Assembly: GCA_900769765.1 (NCBI GenBank)
Contig: CAAGHW010000007.1
Span: 1-28,500, forward strand
Origin: Bacteroidaceae bacterium
GTDB taxonomy: Bacteria; Bacteroidota; Bacteroidia; Bacteroidales; Bacteroidaceae
Reading direction: 5' to 3'
Length of the DNA: 28,500 bases
Part shown: in pieces, positions 15,016 to 24,243 of the stretch
Layout of the letters: each line of letters begins with the position of its first letter
How positions within the stretch are numbered: the stretch's first letter is position 1
Notes under the pieces: generated by a model
The model's input: the letters and a program-made list of their open reading frames with translations, nothing else
What the model was told of the DNA's origin: nothing
Databases searched by the model: none
Translations under genes and position numbers: made by a program

Positions 15016-16179
15016 ATGCTTAAGCAAATTATCAATGCCAAAATCCTGACTCCTCAGGGTTGGATGAAAGACGGATCGGTTATCATGAGAGATAACAAGA
15101 TTCTTGAGGTAACAAACTGCGACCTTGCAGTAATCGGTGCAGAAGTAGTTGACGCAAAAGGTATGTACGTTGTACCTGGCGGTGTGGAAATCCACATCCA
15201 CGGTGGTGGCGGACGCGACTTTATGGAAGGAACAGAAGAGGCTTTCCGCGGAGCAATCAAGGCTCACATGAAACATGGTACAACAAGTATCTTCCCTACC
15301 CTTTCTTCATCGACAGTCCCAATGATTGAGGCGGCTGCCGAGACATGTACAAAACTGATGGCAGAACCAAACAGCCCGGTACTCGGCCTTCACCTCGAAG
15401 GACATTATCTGAACATGGCTATGGCAGGTGGTCAGATTCCCGAGAACATCAAGAACCCAGACCCGAACGAATATATTCCTCTTGTAGAGAAATGGGATTG
15501 TATCAAGCGTTGGGACGCAGCTCCAGAACTCCCCGGTGCAATGCAGTTCGGTAAATACATCAAGTCAAAGGGTATCCTTGCTTCGGTAGCACACACACAG
15601 GCCGAATATGATGTGATACACACTGCACGCAAGAACGGCTATACTCACGCAACACACTTCTACAATGCGATGCCTGGATTCCACAAACGTCGCGAATACA
15701 AATATGAAGGTACTGTAGAGAGTATCTATCTGCACGATGACATGACCGTTGAGGTTGTTGCCGACGGCATCCACGTTCCTGCAACAATCCTTCGCCTTGT
15801 ACACCGCATCAAGGGTGTTGAGCGTGCATGCGTAATCACCGATGCTCTTGCCTGCGCAGCAAGTGACAGCACAACAGCATTCGACCCACGCGTAATCATT
15901 GAGGATGGCGTATGTAAACTTGCTGACCGTTCTGCTCTTGCAGGTTCAGTAGCTACAATGGACCGTCTTATCCGCACATTGGTACAGAAAGCTGAAATTC
16001 CTTTGGAAGATGCTGTACGCATGGCTTCAGAGACACCTGCAAAGATTATGAACGTATATGACCGCAAGGGTTCTTTGCAGAAAGACAAGGATGCAGACAT
16101 CATGATTCTTGACGACGATTTGAACATACGCGCAGTATGGGCTATGGGTAATCTCGTTGAAGACACATACACTCTATAA
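15016..16179 (+). CDS. nagA: N-acetylglucosamine-6-phosphate deacetylase
   Basis: NagA removes the acetyl group from GlcNAc-6-phosphate to give glucosamine-6-phosphate and acetate, in amino-sugar catabolism and cell-wall recycling in the cytoplasm. The 387 residues match the amidohydrolase family. The HxH pair is H60/H62 in VEIHIHGGGG. Metal ligands are E128 in LHLEGHY, H193 in SVAHTQAEYD and H214 in THATHFYNAMPG. The catalytic acid is D276 in ITDALACA. The fold starts with the small beta domain (residues 1-55) and ends with its return (DIMILDDDLNIRAVW). It appears monocistronic, with a candidate operator-bearing promoter upstream and a strong terminator at 16195-16228. No nagB lies nearby. 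Confidence 0.94.
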   Translation: MLKQIINAKILTPQGWMKDGSVIMRDNKILEVTNCDLAVIGAEVVDAKGMYVVPGGVEIHIHGGGGRDFMEGTEEAFRGAIKAHMKHGTTSIFPTLSSSTVPMIEAAAETCTKLMAEPNSPVLGLHLEGHYLNMAMAGGQIPENIKNPDPNEYIPLVEKWDCIKRWDAAPELPGAMQFGKYIKSKGILASVAHTQAEYDVIHTARKNGYTHATHFYNAMPGFHKRREYKYEGTVESIYLHDDMTVEVVADGIHVPATILRLVHRIKGVERACVITDALACAASDSTTAFDPRVIIEDGVCKLADRSALAGSVATMDRLIRTLVQKAEIPLEDAVRMASETPAKIMNVYDRKGSLQKDKDADIMILDDDLNIRAVWAMGNLVEDTYTL

Positions 16180-16194
16180 AAAAAGTATAGACCG

Positions 16195-16228
16195 AAAAGG
16201 CTCCTTGTATAAAACAGGGAGCTTTTTT
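16195..16228 (+). terminator. Intrinsic terminator after nagA
   Basis: AAAAGGCTCCTTGT (16195-16208) pairs with ACAGGGAGCTTTTT around the loop ATAAA, with two G-U pairs, and ends in a run of six T (16223-16228). It starts 16 nt after the nagA stop codon. Confidence 0.9.
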
Positions 16229-16281
16229 GGTTTAAAGCAACAAAGTCATCCGAATTGTTATATTAAAAAAACGATACCTGT

Positions 16282-16611
16282 ATGAGAATCCTTATTTACA
16301 CGAACGACAACACCGCTGGCGAATGGGTCAAAGAGACCCTCGAAGAATTCGGACGCGGAATGCACATAATTGTAAGAGGCGAGGACAGAAAAGAAATCCT
16401 GAACAGCAACTTTTCGTGCATCATAACATTGGGAGACGATGAAAAGGATTTTCCGAACGGGAAATTGCATTTCAACTACCCTTTGCCTACAAACGAGGAA
16501 GAATATGCTTCGTTGCGCCACAAGCTATGGGCACTCTACCGCGACACGTTACGCGACATGATCGGGAGCAAATGCAGTTGCGGACTATACGATGTGTGCC
16601 ATTGCCATTGA
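16282..16611 (+). CDS. Small uncharacterised protein with C-terminal Cys/His cluster
   Basis: I do not recognise this 109-residue product. It has no signal peptide or membrane segment, so it is probably cytoplasmic. Residues 1-50 alternate strand- and helix-like (MRILIYTND, then an amphipathic helix, then FSCIITLGDD). Residues 71-95 are charged and helical. The last 12 residues are KCSCGLYDVCHCH in effect: C98, C100, C106, H107, C108 and H109, a plausible metal-binding tail. The middle (IITLGDD, then FPNGKLHFNYPLP, then a helix) loosely recalls the second half of low-molecular-weight phosphatases and ArsC-type arsenate reductases. The catalytic CxxxxxR loop is absent, so I assign no function. 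It follows the nagA terminator and precedes dcp by 182 nt; codon use resembles its neighbours. Confidence 0.75.
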   Translation: MRILIYTNDNTAGEWVKETLEEFGRGMHIIVRGEDRKEILNSNFSCIITLGDDEKDFPNGKLHFNYPLPTNEEEYASLRHKLWALYRDTLRDMIGSKCSCGLYDVCHCH

Positions 16612-16745
16612 TACCAAAAGAGTTGCACCACCACAAAAACATTTACAGAATTTTGTTATTAACCGAACAAAAACAGGCTCTCGGTTGTTATTGAAGATAG
16701 AATTATTATACCTAATTAAGTTTTTTTGTTAAAATTAAAGCTTTA

Positions 16746-16770
16746 ATAGTAAATCAATTTACTATCTTTG
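16746..16770 (+). promoter_or_regulatory. dcp operon promoter -7 element with overlapping inverted repeat
   Basis: TATCTTTG (16763-16770) is a full TAnnTTTG match, 24 nt before the start codon of the M3 peptidase gene. It overlaps the right arm of a perfect 9-bp inverted repeat, ATAGTAAAT / ATTTACTAT with spacer CA (16746-16765). Directly upstream is a second palindrome, ATTAAAGCTTTAAT (16734-16747). No good -33 TTTG is present, which fits activator or repressor control. Confidence 0.6.
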
Positions 16771-16793
16771 CGTTACTCACAAAAGAATAGACA

Positions 16794-18869
16794 ATGAGCC
16801 AAACAAACGATATAGATATAAAGAGCAATCCACTACTCGCGCCATACGATACTCCGTTTGGTGCAATTCCATACGACCGCATAACACTCGGCCATTTTGT
16901 CCCTGCAATAAAAGAGGCCATCAAAAAAGAGCAGGAAGCCATAGAGGCGATATGCAATAACGAGGTGGCAACATTCGAGAACACCATTGTGGCACTCGAC
17001 CGTTCGGGGCTTTTGATTGGAGAAATAACAGGAGCTTTCAATGCCATTGCAAATGCACAGAGCAATGACGAGATACTTGCTGCAGAAGAGGAGATTGAAC
17101 TGCTCTGTACAGCTCATCACAATAACATATCGTTGAACGAACGACTTTTTGCACGGATAAAGGAGGTTTACAACGGTGACACCTCGATGCTCGACACCGC
17201 GCAGAAACGCCTGCTTGAGCAGACATATACATCATTCATACGCGGCGGTGCAAACCTTACAGGAGAAGACCGCGAGGAATACCGCAAGCTGAAAGAACGC
17301 CTGTCGGTACTTGCCATCCGATTCCAGGAGAACAACATCAAGGACACCGATGCCTTCACGCTCCACATAACCGACGAAGCCGACATTGACGGAGTACCCG
17401 AAGATGTCAAGGAGGCTGCGGCGAACAACGCCAGAGAGAACGGCAAAGAGGGTTGGCTCTTTACGCTACACCGCCCAAGCTACATACCGTTCATAACATT
17501 CTGCCGTAACCGCGAGTTGCGTCGCCAAATGTATATGGCTTACAGTACCACCTGTTCAAAAGGCAATGAGTTCGACACTCGTGAGATTGTAAAGGAGACA
17601 GTAAACCTACGCCTGCGACTTGCACGTCTGCTGGGCTACAACACATACAGCGACTATATACTCGCAGAACGCATGGCACAGAATACCGATGCTGTATTCT
17701 CGATGCTCGGCAAACTCACATGGTCGTACCTGCCCGTAGCACGAAAGGAGATGCAAGAGATAAAAGAACTTGCAAAAGAACACGAAGGTGCCGATTTTGA
17801 GTTCAAGCCATGGGACTTTGCTTTTTATAGCGAAAAACTCAAAGAGAAGAAATATTCATTAAGCGACGAAATGGTACGTCCATATTTTGAGCTCAACCAG
17901 GCCATATATGGAATGTTCTATCTTGCCACACGCCTCTATGGCATGACATTCACACAGAACCATGACATTCCGGTGTTCAACCCCGATGTAAAGGTGTGGG
18001 AAGTGTATGACTATGACGGAAAATTCCTTGCATTGCTCTATTGCGATTTCTTCGCACGCAAGGGGAAGCACGCCGGTGCATGGATGGATGCCATCAAGCC
18101 ACAGTACAAGGATGCCGACGGCACCGACCATCGTCCCCACGTTACCCTATCGACAAACTACCGTAAGCCATTACCGGGCAAACCTACTTTGCTGAACTTT
18201 GACGAGGTGAACACGTTGATGCACGAGTTCGGCCATTGCCTGCACGGCATACTGTCGGACGTGACATACGCAAGCCAGTGCAGCCCCAATGTGTTGTGGG
18301 ATTTCGTGGAGATGCCGTCACAGATAATGGAAAACTTCGCATCGGAAGAGGAGTTGCTCAAGCACTTTGCATTCCACCATAAGACAGGCGAGAACATGCC
18401 ACAGGAGATGTTGGAGAAAATAAAGGAGATGCGTACATTCAAAGCCGGCTACCAATGCATACGCCAAGTCGGTTTAGGTTTGATAGACCAGGCATGGCAC
18501 AACATACAGGAACCTTTCGAAGGCGACGTGCTTGAATACGAACACTCCGTGACGGCGGCGTTGCGCGTGATGACACCCGAAAAGAACACGGGCATAACAC
18601 CGCACTTCGGACATATAATGTCGGGAGGATATGCAGCAGGTTATTACAGCTACAAATGGGCAGAGATGCTCGATGCCGACGCTTTTGACATGTTCAAGAA
18701 GAACGGTATCATGGACATGAAGACAGCACAGTCGTTCCGCGACAACATACTATCGAAAGGCGACAGTGAACATCCGATGAAGCTATACATCAGATTCAGA
18801 GGACACAAGCCACAGGTCGAGCCATTACTTGAGCGCGACGGCATAAGAACCATTTGCCCGCACTTATAA
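16794..18869 (+). CDS. dcp: M3-family zinc peptidase, peptidyl-dipeptidase Dcp-like
   Basis: This is a thimet-oligopeptidase-family metallopeptidase that most likely removes dipeptides from peptide C-termini or degrades short oligopeptides. The 691 residues match Dcp and OpdA, both near 680. The zinc motif is HEFGH (H477, E478, H481), with the third ligand E506 in FVEMPSQ. The distal M3 substrate-binding block appears as SGGYAAGYYSYKWAEMLD. The N-terminal half is helical, as expected for the lid. There is no signal peptide, so it is likely cytoplasmic. It heads a probable operon with a lipoprotein 13 nt downstream. OpdA (oligopeptidase A) is the main alternative name. Confidence 0.9.
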   Translation: MSQTNDIDIKSNPLLAPYDTPFGAIPYDRITLGHFVPAIKEAIKKEQEAIEAICNNEVATFENTIVALDRSGLLIGEITGAFNAIANAQSNDEILAAEEEIELLCTAHHNNISLNERLFARIKEVYNGDTSMLDTAQKRLLEQTYTSFIRGGANLTGEDREEYRKLKERLSVLAIRFQENNIKDTDAFTLHITDEADIDGVPEDVKEAAANNARENGKEGWLFTLHRPSYIPFITFCRNRELRRQMYMAYSTTCSKGNEFDTREIVKETVNLRLRLARLLGYNTYSDYILAERMAQNTDAVFSMLGKLTWSYLPVARKEMQEIKELAKEHEGADFEFKPWDFAFYSEKLKEKKYSLSDEMVRPYFELNQAIYGMFYLATRLYGMTFTQNHDIPVFNPDVKVWEVYDYDGKFLALLYCDFFARKGKHAGAWMDAIKPQYKDADGTDHRPHVTLSTNYRKPLPGKPTLLNFDEVNTLMHEFGHCLHGILSDVTYASQCSPNVLWDFVEMPSQIMENFASEEELLKHFAFHHKTGENMPQEMLEKIKEMRTFKAGYQCIRQVGLGLIDQAWHNIQEPFEGDVLEYEHSVTAALRVMTPEKNTGITPHFGHIMSGGYAAGYYSYKWAEMLDADAFDMFKKNGIMDMKTAQSFRDNILSKGDSEHPMKLYIRFRGHKPQVEPLLERDGIRTICPHL

Positions 18870-18882
18870 ACATAAACACATT

Positions 18883-19308
18883 ATGAAAAACATCCTATTT
18901 TTAAGCAAGACATTCATGCTGGCAGCCATGCTGTTCCTGGTTGTGGCATGCGACAAGAACGATGATATAAATGCCATATTCCGCGAACGCACATGGTATG
19001 TGACTTTTGTAAAGGAGGGCAACACCACCGAATACTCCAAAGGCAAGCTCTACTCCATAGAATTCAAGAACACCCTGACAGCGACCATGCCCAATGGAGC
19101 AACGATAAAGGGTGATTGGCATGCCGATGGCGGAGGAAGCCACAGTTTCTACTGTCGTAACCTTAAAAAAGAAGGAAAAATAACCGGTGACATCGTGGCC
19201 GAAAAGGTTTGGGATATCTTGAACAAAGCAGAGAGCTATGAAGGCGACACCAATTGGCTGCAGATAATACAGGATAAAGAGACATATATACAATTATACA
19301 ATAAATGA
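18883..19308 (+). CDS. Small lipoprotein, function unknown
   Basis: The 141-residue product has a lipoprotein signal: MKNILFLSKTF, a hydrophobic run, and lipobox VVAC with Cys23 as the lipidated residue, followed by D-K-N-D-D. Asp at +2 and the acidic cluster are compatible with envelope or surface lipoproteins in Bacteroidetes. The mature part is mostly beta-like (TWYVTFVKEGN, YSIEFKNTLTATMPNGATIKGDW), suggestive of a small lipocalin-like or META-like barrel, a fold guess only. It may belong to one of the Bacteroides DUF lipoprotein families, but I cannot name it with confidence. It follows the M3 peptidase by 13 nt and overlaps the next ORF by 4 nt. Confidence 0.82.
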   Translation: MKNILFLSKTFMLAAMLFLVVACDKNDDINAIFRERTWYVTFVKEGNTTEYSKGKLYSIEFKNTLTATMPNGATIKGDWHADGGGSHSFYCRNLKKEGKITGDIVAEKVWDILNKAESYEGDTNWLQIIQDKETYIQLYNK

Positions 19309-19742
19309 TTATTATGGAAAACAAAGATAAACAGTTGGAACTCGACAGACGCTACATGCGTATGGCACGCATTTGGGCAGAGAACTCATATTGCGTACGC
19401 CGTCAGGTGGGCGCACTCATCGTTAAGGACAAGATGATTATTTCCGATGGTTACAATGGTACACCTGTAGGTTTTGAAAATATCTGCGAGAACGAGGACG
19501 GCTTCACCAAGCCTTACGTTCTGCACGCCGAAGCCAATGCCATAACAAAAATAGCACGTTCAAACAATAACAGCAACGGTGCCACCCTGTATGTAACCAC
19601 ATCGCCATGCATCGAATGTGCCAAGCTGATAATACAGTCCGGCATAATACGCGTTGTGTACGGCGAAGAGTATCACGTTATGGACGGAATAGAGTTGTTG
19701 AAGAGAGCCGGAGTTGAAGTTGTTTACTTGAAAGACAAATAA
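19305..19742 (+). CDS. dCMP deaminase-family protein (ComEB-like)
   Basis: This cytidine/deoxycytidylate deaminase-fold enzyme probably converts dCMP to dUMP for thymidylate synthesis. The zinc site is complete: HAEANAI (H74, catalytic E76) and SPCIECA (C102, C105), numbered from the first ATG. VGALIVKDKMIISDGYNGTP matches the dCMP deaminase N-terminal region. The 145-residue length is normal. The first ATG (19305) overlaps the lipoprotein stop as ATGA, but the second (19314, MENKDKQ) is equally likely as the true start. It lies inside the dcp-to-S41 operon, 13 nt before the protease, where it has no obvious link with its neighbours. Confidence 0.92.
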   Translation: MIIMENKDKQLELDRRYMRMARIWAENSYCVRRQVGALIVKDKMIISDGYNGTPVGFENICENEDGFTKPYVLHAEANAITKIARSNNNSNGATLYVTTSPCIECAKLIIQSGIIRVVYGEEYHVMDGIELLKRAGVEVVYLKDK

Positions 19743-19755
19743 CAATATCAAAAGG

Positions 19756-21357
19756 ATGAAAGGATATACAGGTGTCATTATAGTAATATGCCTGCTGAGT
19801 GGTCTTTTTATAGGCACACAGATTACAGGCAACAGGAACACCATAATAATTAATGCCGGTGACGACAACAAACTGAATGAAGTTATTGACATTATCAGGA
19901 CAAACTATGTCGACAGCACAGACATCGACTCCATAATAGAGAGCAGCCTGCCCAAGATTATCTCGGAACTTGACCCGCACAGCGTATATATTCCGGTGAA
20001 AGATGTAGAAGAGACAAATTCCGACCTGCAAAGCAGTTTCAGCGGAATAGGTATCCGTTTCACCATTCAAGAAGATACCATACACATCAGCGACGTCATA
20101 CGTGGCGGACCATCAGAGAAAGCAGGCATACTTGCCGGCGACCGTATAATAAAGGTAAACGACACGCTCTTCGTAGGCAAGGATGTATGTACCAACGAAA
20201 CTGCCATGAAAAAGTTGAAAGGCCCTAAAGGCAGTTTTGTCAAAGTGGGTATAGAACGATACGGAGAAAAGCAGTTGCTCGATTTCAACATACGCCGCGA
20301 CGAGATACCCATCGAAAGCATCGAAGCCTCATATATCATAGACGACAAATGGGGATATGTACAGATTGAGCGTTTTGCCGAGAACACATTTGCCGAGTTC
20401 GTTCTTGCACTTGCCAAGTTTGTCCAGAACAATGCCCAAGGCATAATCATAGACCTGCGTGGAAACGGCGGAGGCTATATGGGCATTGCCGTAGAGATGG
20501 CAAACCAGTTCCTGAGCAGAGGCGACATGATTGTATATACCGAAGGCGAACACTGCGAAAAGATTGTCGAAAGAGCAAACGGGCTGGGCATGTTCCAGAA
20601 GACACCGCTGGTGATACTCGTTGACGAGACATCGGCTTCGGCAAGCGAGATCATCGCAGGAACGATACAGGACAACGACCGTGGAACAATCATTGGCCGC
20701 CGCACATTCGGAAAAGGCCTTGTACAGCAGCCTTTTGAGTTGAACGACGGCTCCATGATGCGCCTTACCATAGCACGTTACCACACACCATCGGGACGAT
20801 GCATACAGAAGCCATACACCAAAGGCGACAAAGACAAGTACGAGATGGACCTGCTTGAGCGATACAACCGTGGCGAATTCTTTTCACAGGACAGTATACA
20901 CCAGAACGAGCAACAGACATACAAGACACGCAAAGGCAGAATTGTCTATGGCGGTGGAGGTATCATGCCCGACATTTTCGTATCGAGCGACACCACCAAC
21001 CACACATCATATTCACAGGAAGCCTTCACGCGAGGACTGATATCACGCTTCGCATTGCAATATAGCGAAAAGAACCGCCCCACACTATCGCAATACAAGA
21101 GTTACGAAGAGATGGTGCGTTATCTCGACACACAACCAATACTTGACAACTTTGTGGAATATGCCACAAAGAAAGGGTTGAAACGACGCAACAACCTGAT
21201 AGCAAAATCAAAGGATGTTCTGACACGCTCGCTCTACTCGCATATCATATACCAGATGCAGGGCATGCTCGAACATGTGAAATACGTGAACCAGGACGAC
21301 CCTACGGTACAGAAAGCCGTAGAGATTCTTGAAAAAGGAGAGGCATTTCCATCATAA
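19756..21357 (+). CDS. S41-family C-terminal processing protease (CtpA-like)
   Basis: This is a periplasmic or membrane-anchored serine protease of the carboxyl-terminal processing family. It has 533 residues and a single N-terminal hydrophobic segment (YTGVIIVICLLSGLFIGTQI) as signal or anchor. A PDZ domain (about 85-165) follows, seen as FSGIGIRFTIQ, GPSEKAGILAGDRI and VGIERYGE. The core contains LRGNGGGYMG (near 235), then SASASE with the nucleophile at S295 and the general-base Lys at K320 in FGKGLVQ. The 25-residue spacing matches other CtpA proteins. The C-terminal roughly 150 residues are helical. It ends the operon just before a bidirectional terminator. These proteases trim or degrade envelope proteins; the target is unknown. 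Confidence 0.94.
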   Translation: MKGYTGVIIVICLLSGLFIGTQITGNRNTIIINAGDDNKLNEVIDIIRTNYVDSTDIDSIIESSLPKIISELDPHSVYIPVKDVEETNSDLQSSFSGIGIRFTIQEDTIHISDVIRGGPSEKAGILAGDRIIKVNDTLFVGKDVCTNETAMKKLKGPKGSFVKVGIERYGEKQLLDFNIRRDEIPIESIEASYIIDDKWGYVQIERFAENTFAEFVLALAKFVQNNAQGIIIDLRGNGGGYMGIAVEMANQFLSRGDMIVYTEGEHCEKIVERANGLGMFQKTPLVILVDETSASASEIIAGTIQDNDRGTIIGRRTFGKGLVQQPFELNDGSMMRLTIARYHTPSGRCIQKPYTKGDKDKYEMDLLERYNRGEFFSQDSIHQNEQQTYKTRKGRIVYGGGGIMPDIFVSSDTTNHTSYSQEAFTRGLISRFALQYSEKNRPTLSQYKSYEEMVRYLDTQPILDNFVEYATKKGLKRRNNLIAKSKDVLTRSLYSHIIYQMQGMLEHVKYVNQDDPTVQKAVEILEKGEAFPS

Positions 21358-21360
21358 CAC

Positions 21361-21384
21361 AAAAGGCTGCATGAGCAGCCTTTT
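21361..21384. terminator. Bidirectional terminator between the S41 protease and uvrA
   Basis: AAAAGGCTGC and GCAGCCTTTT form a perfect 10-bp stem around ATGA. It starts 4 nt after the stop of the S41 gene and lies 22 nt from the uvrA stop, so it serves both convergent genes. Confidence 0.92.
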
Positions 21385-21406
21385 GGTTTTATATTGAGAT
21401 TAGGAT

Positions 21407-24238
21407 TTATCTCTCGAGTTCCTTTGCCAGATATGGCGCGGTGTGTCCCACTCCTTTGTCGACAATCTCTTCGGGTGTGCCGACAGCCATTACCATACCG
21501 CCGTCGCGGCCGCCTTCGGGGCCCATATCTATTATATAGTCCGCCATCTTTATCACATCGAGATTGTGTTCGATGATTACCACAGTATTGCCTTTATCGA
21601 CAAGGCGATTGATGACATTCATAAGCACACGTATATCCTCGAAATGCAAACCAGTCGTTGGCTCGTCGAGAAGATAAAGAGTCTTGCCTGTGTCACGTTT
21701 TGATAGTTCCGTTGCAAGTTTCACACGCTGGCTCTCGCCACCAGAAAGGGTTGTCGATGGCTGACCGAGCTTTATATATCCGAGACCTACCTCCTGCAAC
21801 ACTTTTATCTTATTGAGAATCACCGGCACATTCTCAAAGAACTCCACAGCCATGTTTATTGTCATGTCAAGCACATCGGCAATAGACTTGCCTTTGTAAC
21901 GCACCTCAAGTGTCTCGCGGTTGTATCTCTTGCCATGGCATACCTCGCAAGGTACCATAACATCGGGCAGGAAGTTCATCTCCAATGTCTTGTAACCGTT
22001 ACCGCCACAAGCCTCACACCTGCCGCCTGTGACATTGAACGAGAAACGTCCGGGCTTATAACCGCGTATCTTAGCCTCGGGCAAATCGACAAAGAGATTG
22101 CGTATATCGGCAAACACCCCCGTATATGTTGCAGGGTTGGAACGCGGAGTACGGCCGAGTGGCGACTGATCGACATCGACAATCTTGTCGATATGTTCTA
22201 TACCCTCTATGCTGTCGTATGGCAACGGCTCACGTAACGCACGATAGAAATGCTTTGCAAGAATCGGCTGCAACGTGTTGTTTATAAGCGATGACTTACC
22301 GCCACCCGAAACACCTGTAACGCAGATGAGTTTTCCGAGCGGAAACTCCACATCGACATTCTTGAGGTTGTTTCCTTTTGCTCCGAATATCTTTATCGAT
22401 TTTCCGTTACCCTCGCGCCGTTTGGCAGGTATCTCTATTTTCTCTTCTCCGTTAAGGAAACGCGCTGTCATGGTGTTGCCTTTGAGCATCTGCTGCGGTG
22501 TGCCGGCAAAGACAATCTCACCGCCCTTGCGACCGGCCTTAGGACCAAGGTCAATGACATAGTCGGCAGCAAGCATTATATCGCGGTCGTGTTCAACGAC
22601 AATGACAGTGTTGCCAAGGTCGCGCAACGATTTCAGAGAGTTGATAAGCCTGTCGTTGTCGCGCGGATGCAAGCCTATACTCGGCTCATCAAGAATATAG
22701 AATACGTTTACAAGCTGCGAGCCAACCTGTGTGGCAAGACGTATTCGCTGCCCCTCACCACCCGACAACGATGCCGACGCACGGTTGAGTGAGAGGTATC
22801 CGAGACCTACATCGAGCAAAAAGCCGATGCGCGACTGAATCTCCTTCACTATCTCGCAGGCTATTGAACGCTGTTTATCGGTTAGATGTGCATCGAGTTC
22901 GTTAAGCCACTCGTGAAGCTGCACCAGGTCCATCGACGCAAGTTCGTGGATGTTCTTGCCGTTCAGGCGATAATGCAACGCCTCTTTGTTCAGGCGTGCT
23001 CCCCCACACTCGGGACAGGTCTGCATGGCCGAGAACTGCTCGGCCCAACGCTGCTCCTTTGCAGAGACACCCGAATCCTTCTGCAACTGTATATATTTTA
23101 CAAGGCCATCGTATGTAGAGATGCTGTCATAAAACATTTCAGACGAGCTGTTCAGCTTCAATGGAACAGGAGAACCGTACAGAATCTCATCAATAGCCTC
23201 TTCGGGAAGTTCTTCAACAGGTGTCTTAAGGTCAGCATCATATCGTTGAAGCACCGCTTCTATCTGCTGGAAGATTGATGAACGGCGATATTTGCCAAGC
23301 GGAGCCAAAGCACCGTCATAGACCGACAACGTGCGATCGGGGACAACCTTGTCAACATCGACACAACTCACGACACCCAAGCCTTTACATTTGGGACAGA
23401 AGCCCTGTGGCGAGTTGAACGAGAAGTTATGCGGGTCGGGTTCCTTGTATGCCAAGCCTGTAACAGGACACATGAGATGCTTGCTGTAGTGACGTATATT
23501 ACCCGACGGCATCTCCATAATCATGACAAGGCCATCGCCCTGTGCCATTGTCGTTGCAAGACTCTGTTTCAGGCGTTGCGCATCCTTGGCATCCACGGCA
23601 AGTTTATCTACTACCACCTCAATATCGTGGTTCTTGTAGCGTTCGAGCATCATTCCGCGCGACATCTCGCACATTTCGCCATCGATGCGCACATTGAGAT
23701 AACCCTTACGCATCATCTGCTCGAAGAGTTCCTTATAGTGTCCTTTGCGTCCTTTTACAAGAGGAGCAAGCATATATATGCGCTTGCCGTCATATTCATC
23801 GAGCAAGAGTTCAAGAATCTTCTCCTCAGTATATTTTACCATCTTCTCGCCCGAGAGATAAGAATAGGCATCGGATGCACGCGAAAAGAGCAAGCGCAGA
23901 TAGTCGTATATCTCTGTAGTAGTACCAACCGTTGAACGCGGATTCTTGTTGGTAGTCTTCTGCTCTATCGATATGACAGGACTCAAGCCCGTAATCTTAT
24001 CGACATCGGGGCGTTCCATACCGCCCAGGAAGTTACGGGCATAAGTGGAGAATGTTTCAAGATAACGGCGTTGACCTTCGGCAAAGATTGTATCAAAAGC
24101 CAACGAAGACTTACCGCTACCGCTAAGACCCGTTATCACAGTCAACGAATCGTGCGGTATCTCAACATCCACATTCTTGAGGTTATGCACGCGCGCGCCA
24201 TAAACCTCTATTTTTCCTTTTTCCGCGTCCACTATCAA
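21407..24238 (-). CDS. uvrA: Excinuclease ABC subunit A
   Basis: UvrA is the damage-sensing ATPase of nucleotide excision repair and loads UvrB at lesions. The 943 residues match the family. Domain order is visible: Walker A GLSGSGKSS (37-45), signature LSGGEGQR, a second Walker A GVSGGGKSS (near 640), and signature LSGGESQR, each with its DEP switch (LDEPSIGL, LDEPTTGL). The C-terminal zinc module CEACGGNGY...CEVCHG is intact. In the N-terminal zinc module the first pair reads CPVT instead of CxxC, while the second is CPKC, so it may not bind zinc normally. It starts 5 nt after the CTD-protein gene and probably shares its transcript. Confidence 0.97.
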   Translation of the reverse strand: MIVDAEKGKIEVYGARVHNLKNVDVEIPHDSLTVITGLSGSGKSSLAFDTIFAEGQRRYLETFSTYARNFLGGMERPDVDKITGLSPVISIEQKTTNKNPRSTVGTTTEIYDYLRLLFSRASDAYSYLSGEKMVKYTEEKILELLLDEYDGKRIYMLAPLVKGRKGHYKELFEQMMRKGYLNVRIDGEMCEMSRGMMLERYKNHDIEVVVDKLAVDAKDAQRLKQSLATTMAQGDGLVMIMEMPSGNIRHYSKHLMCPVTGLAYKEPDPHNFSFNSPQGFCPKCKGLGVVSCVDVDKVVPDRTLSVYDGALAPLGKYRRSSIFQQIEAVLQRYDADLKTPVEELPEEAIDEILYGSPVPLKLNSSSEMFYDSISTYDGLVKYIQLQKDSGVSAKEQRWAEQFSAMQTCPECGGARLNKEALHYRLNGKNIHELASMDLVQLHEWLNELDAHLTDKQRSIACEIVKEIQSRIGFLLDVGLGYLSLNRASASLSGGEGQRIRLATQVGSQLVNVFYILDEPSIGLHPRDNDRLINSLKSLRDLGNTVIVVEHDRDIMLAADYVIDLGPKAGRKGGEIVFAGTPQQMLKGNTMTARFLNGEEKIEIPAKRREGNGKSIKIFGAKGNNLKNVDVEFPLGKLICVTGVSGGGKSSLINNTLQPILAKHFYRALREPLPYDSIEGIEHIDKIVDVDQSPLGRTPRSNPATYTGVFADIRNLFVDLPEAKIRGYKPGRFSFNVTGGRCEACGGNGYKTLEMNFLPDVMVPCEVCHGKRYNRETLEVRYKGKSIADVLDMTINMAVEFFENVPVILNKIKVLQEVGLGYIKLGQPSTTLSGGESQRVKLATELSKRDTGKTLYLLDEPTTGLHFEDIRVLMNVINRLVDKGNTVVIIEHNLDVIKMADYIIDMGPEGGRDGGMVMAVGTPEEIVDKGVGHTAPYLAKELER

Positions 24239-24243
24239 ACAAT

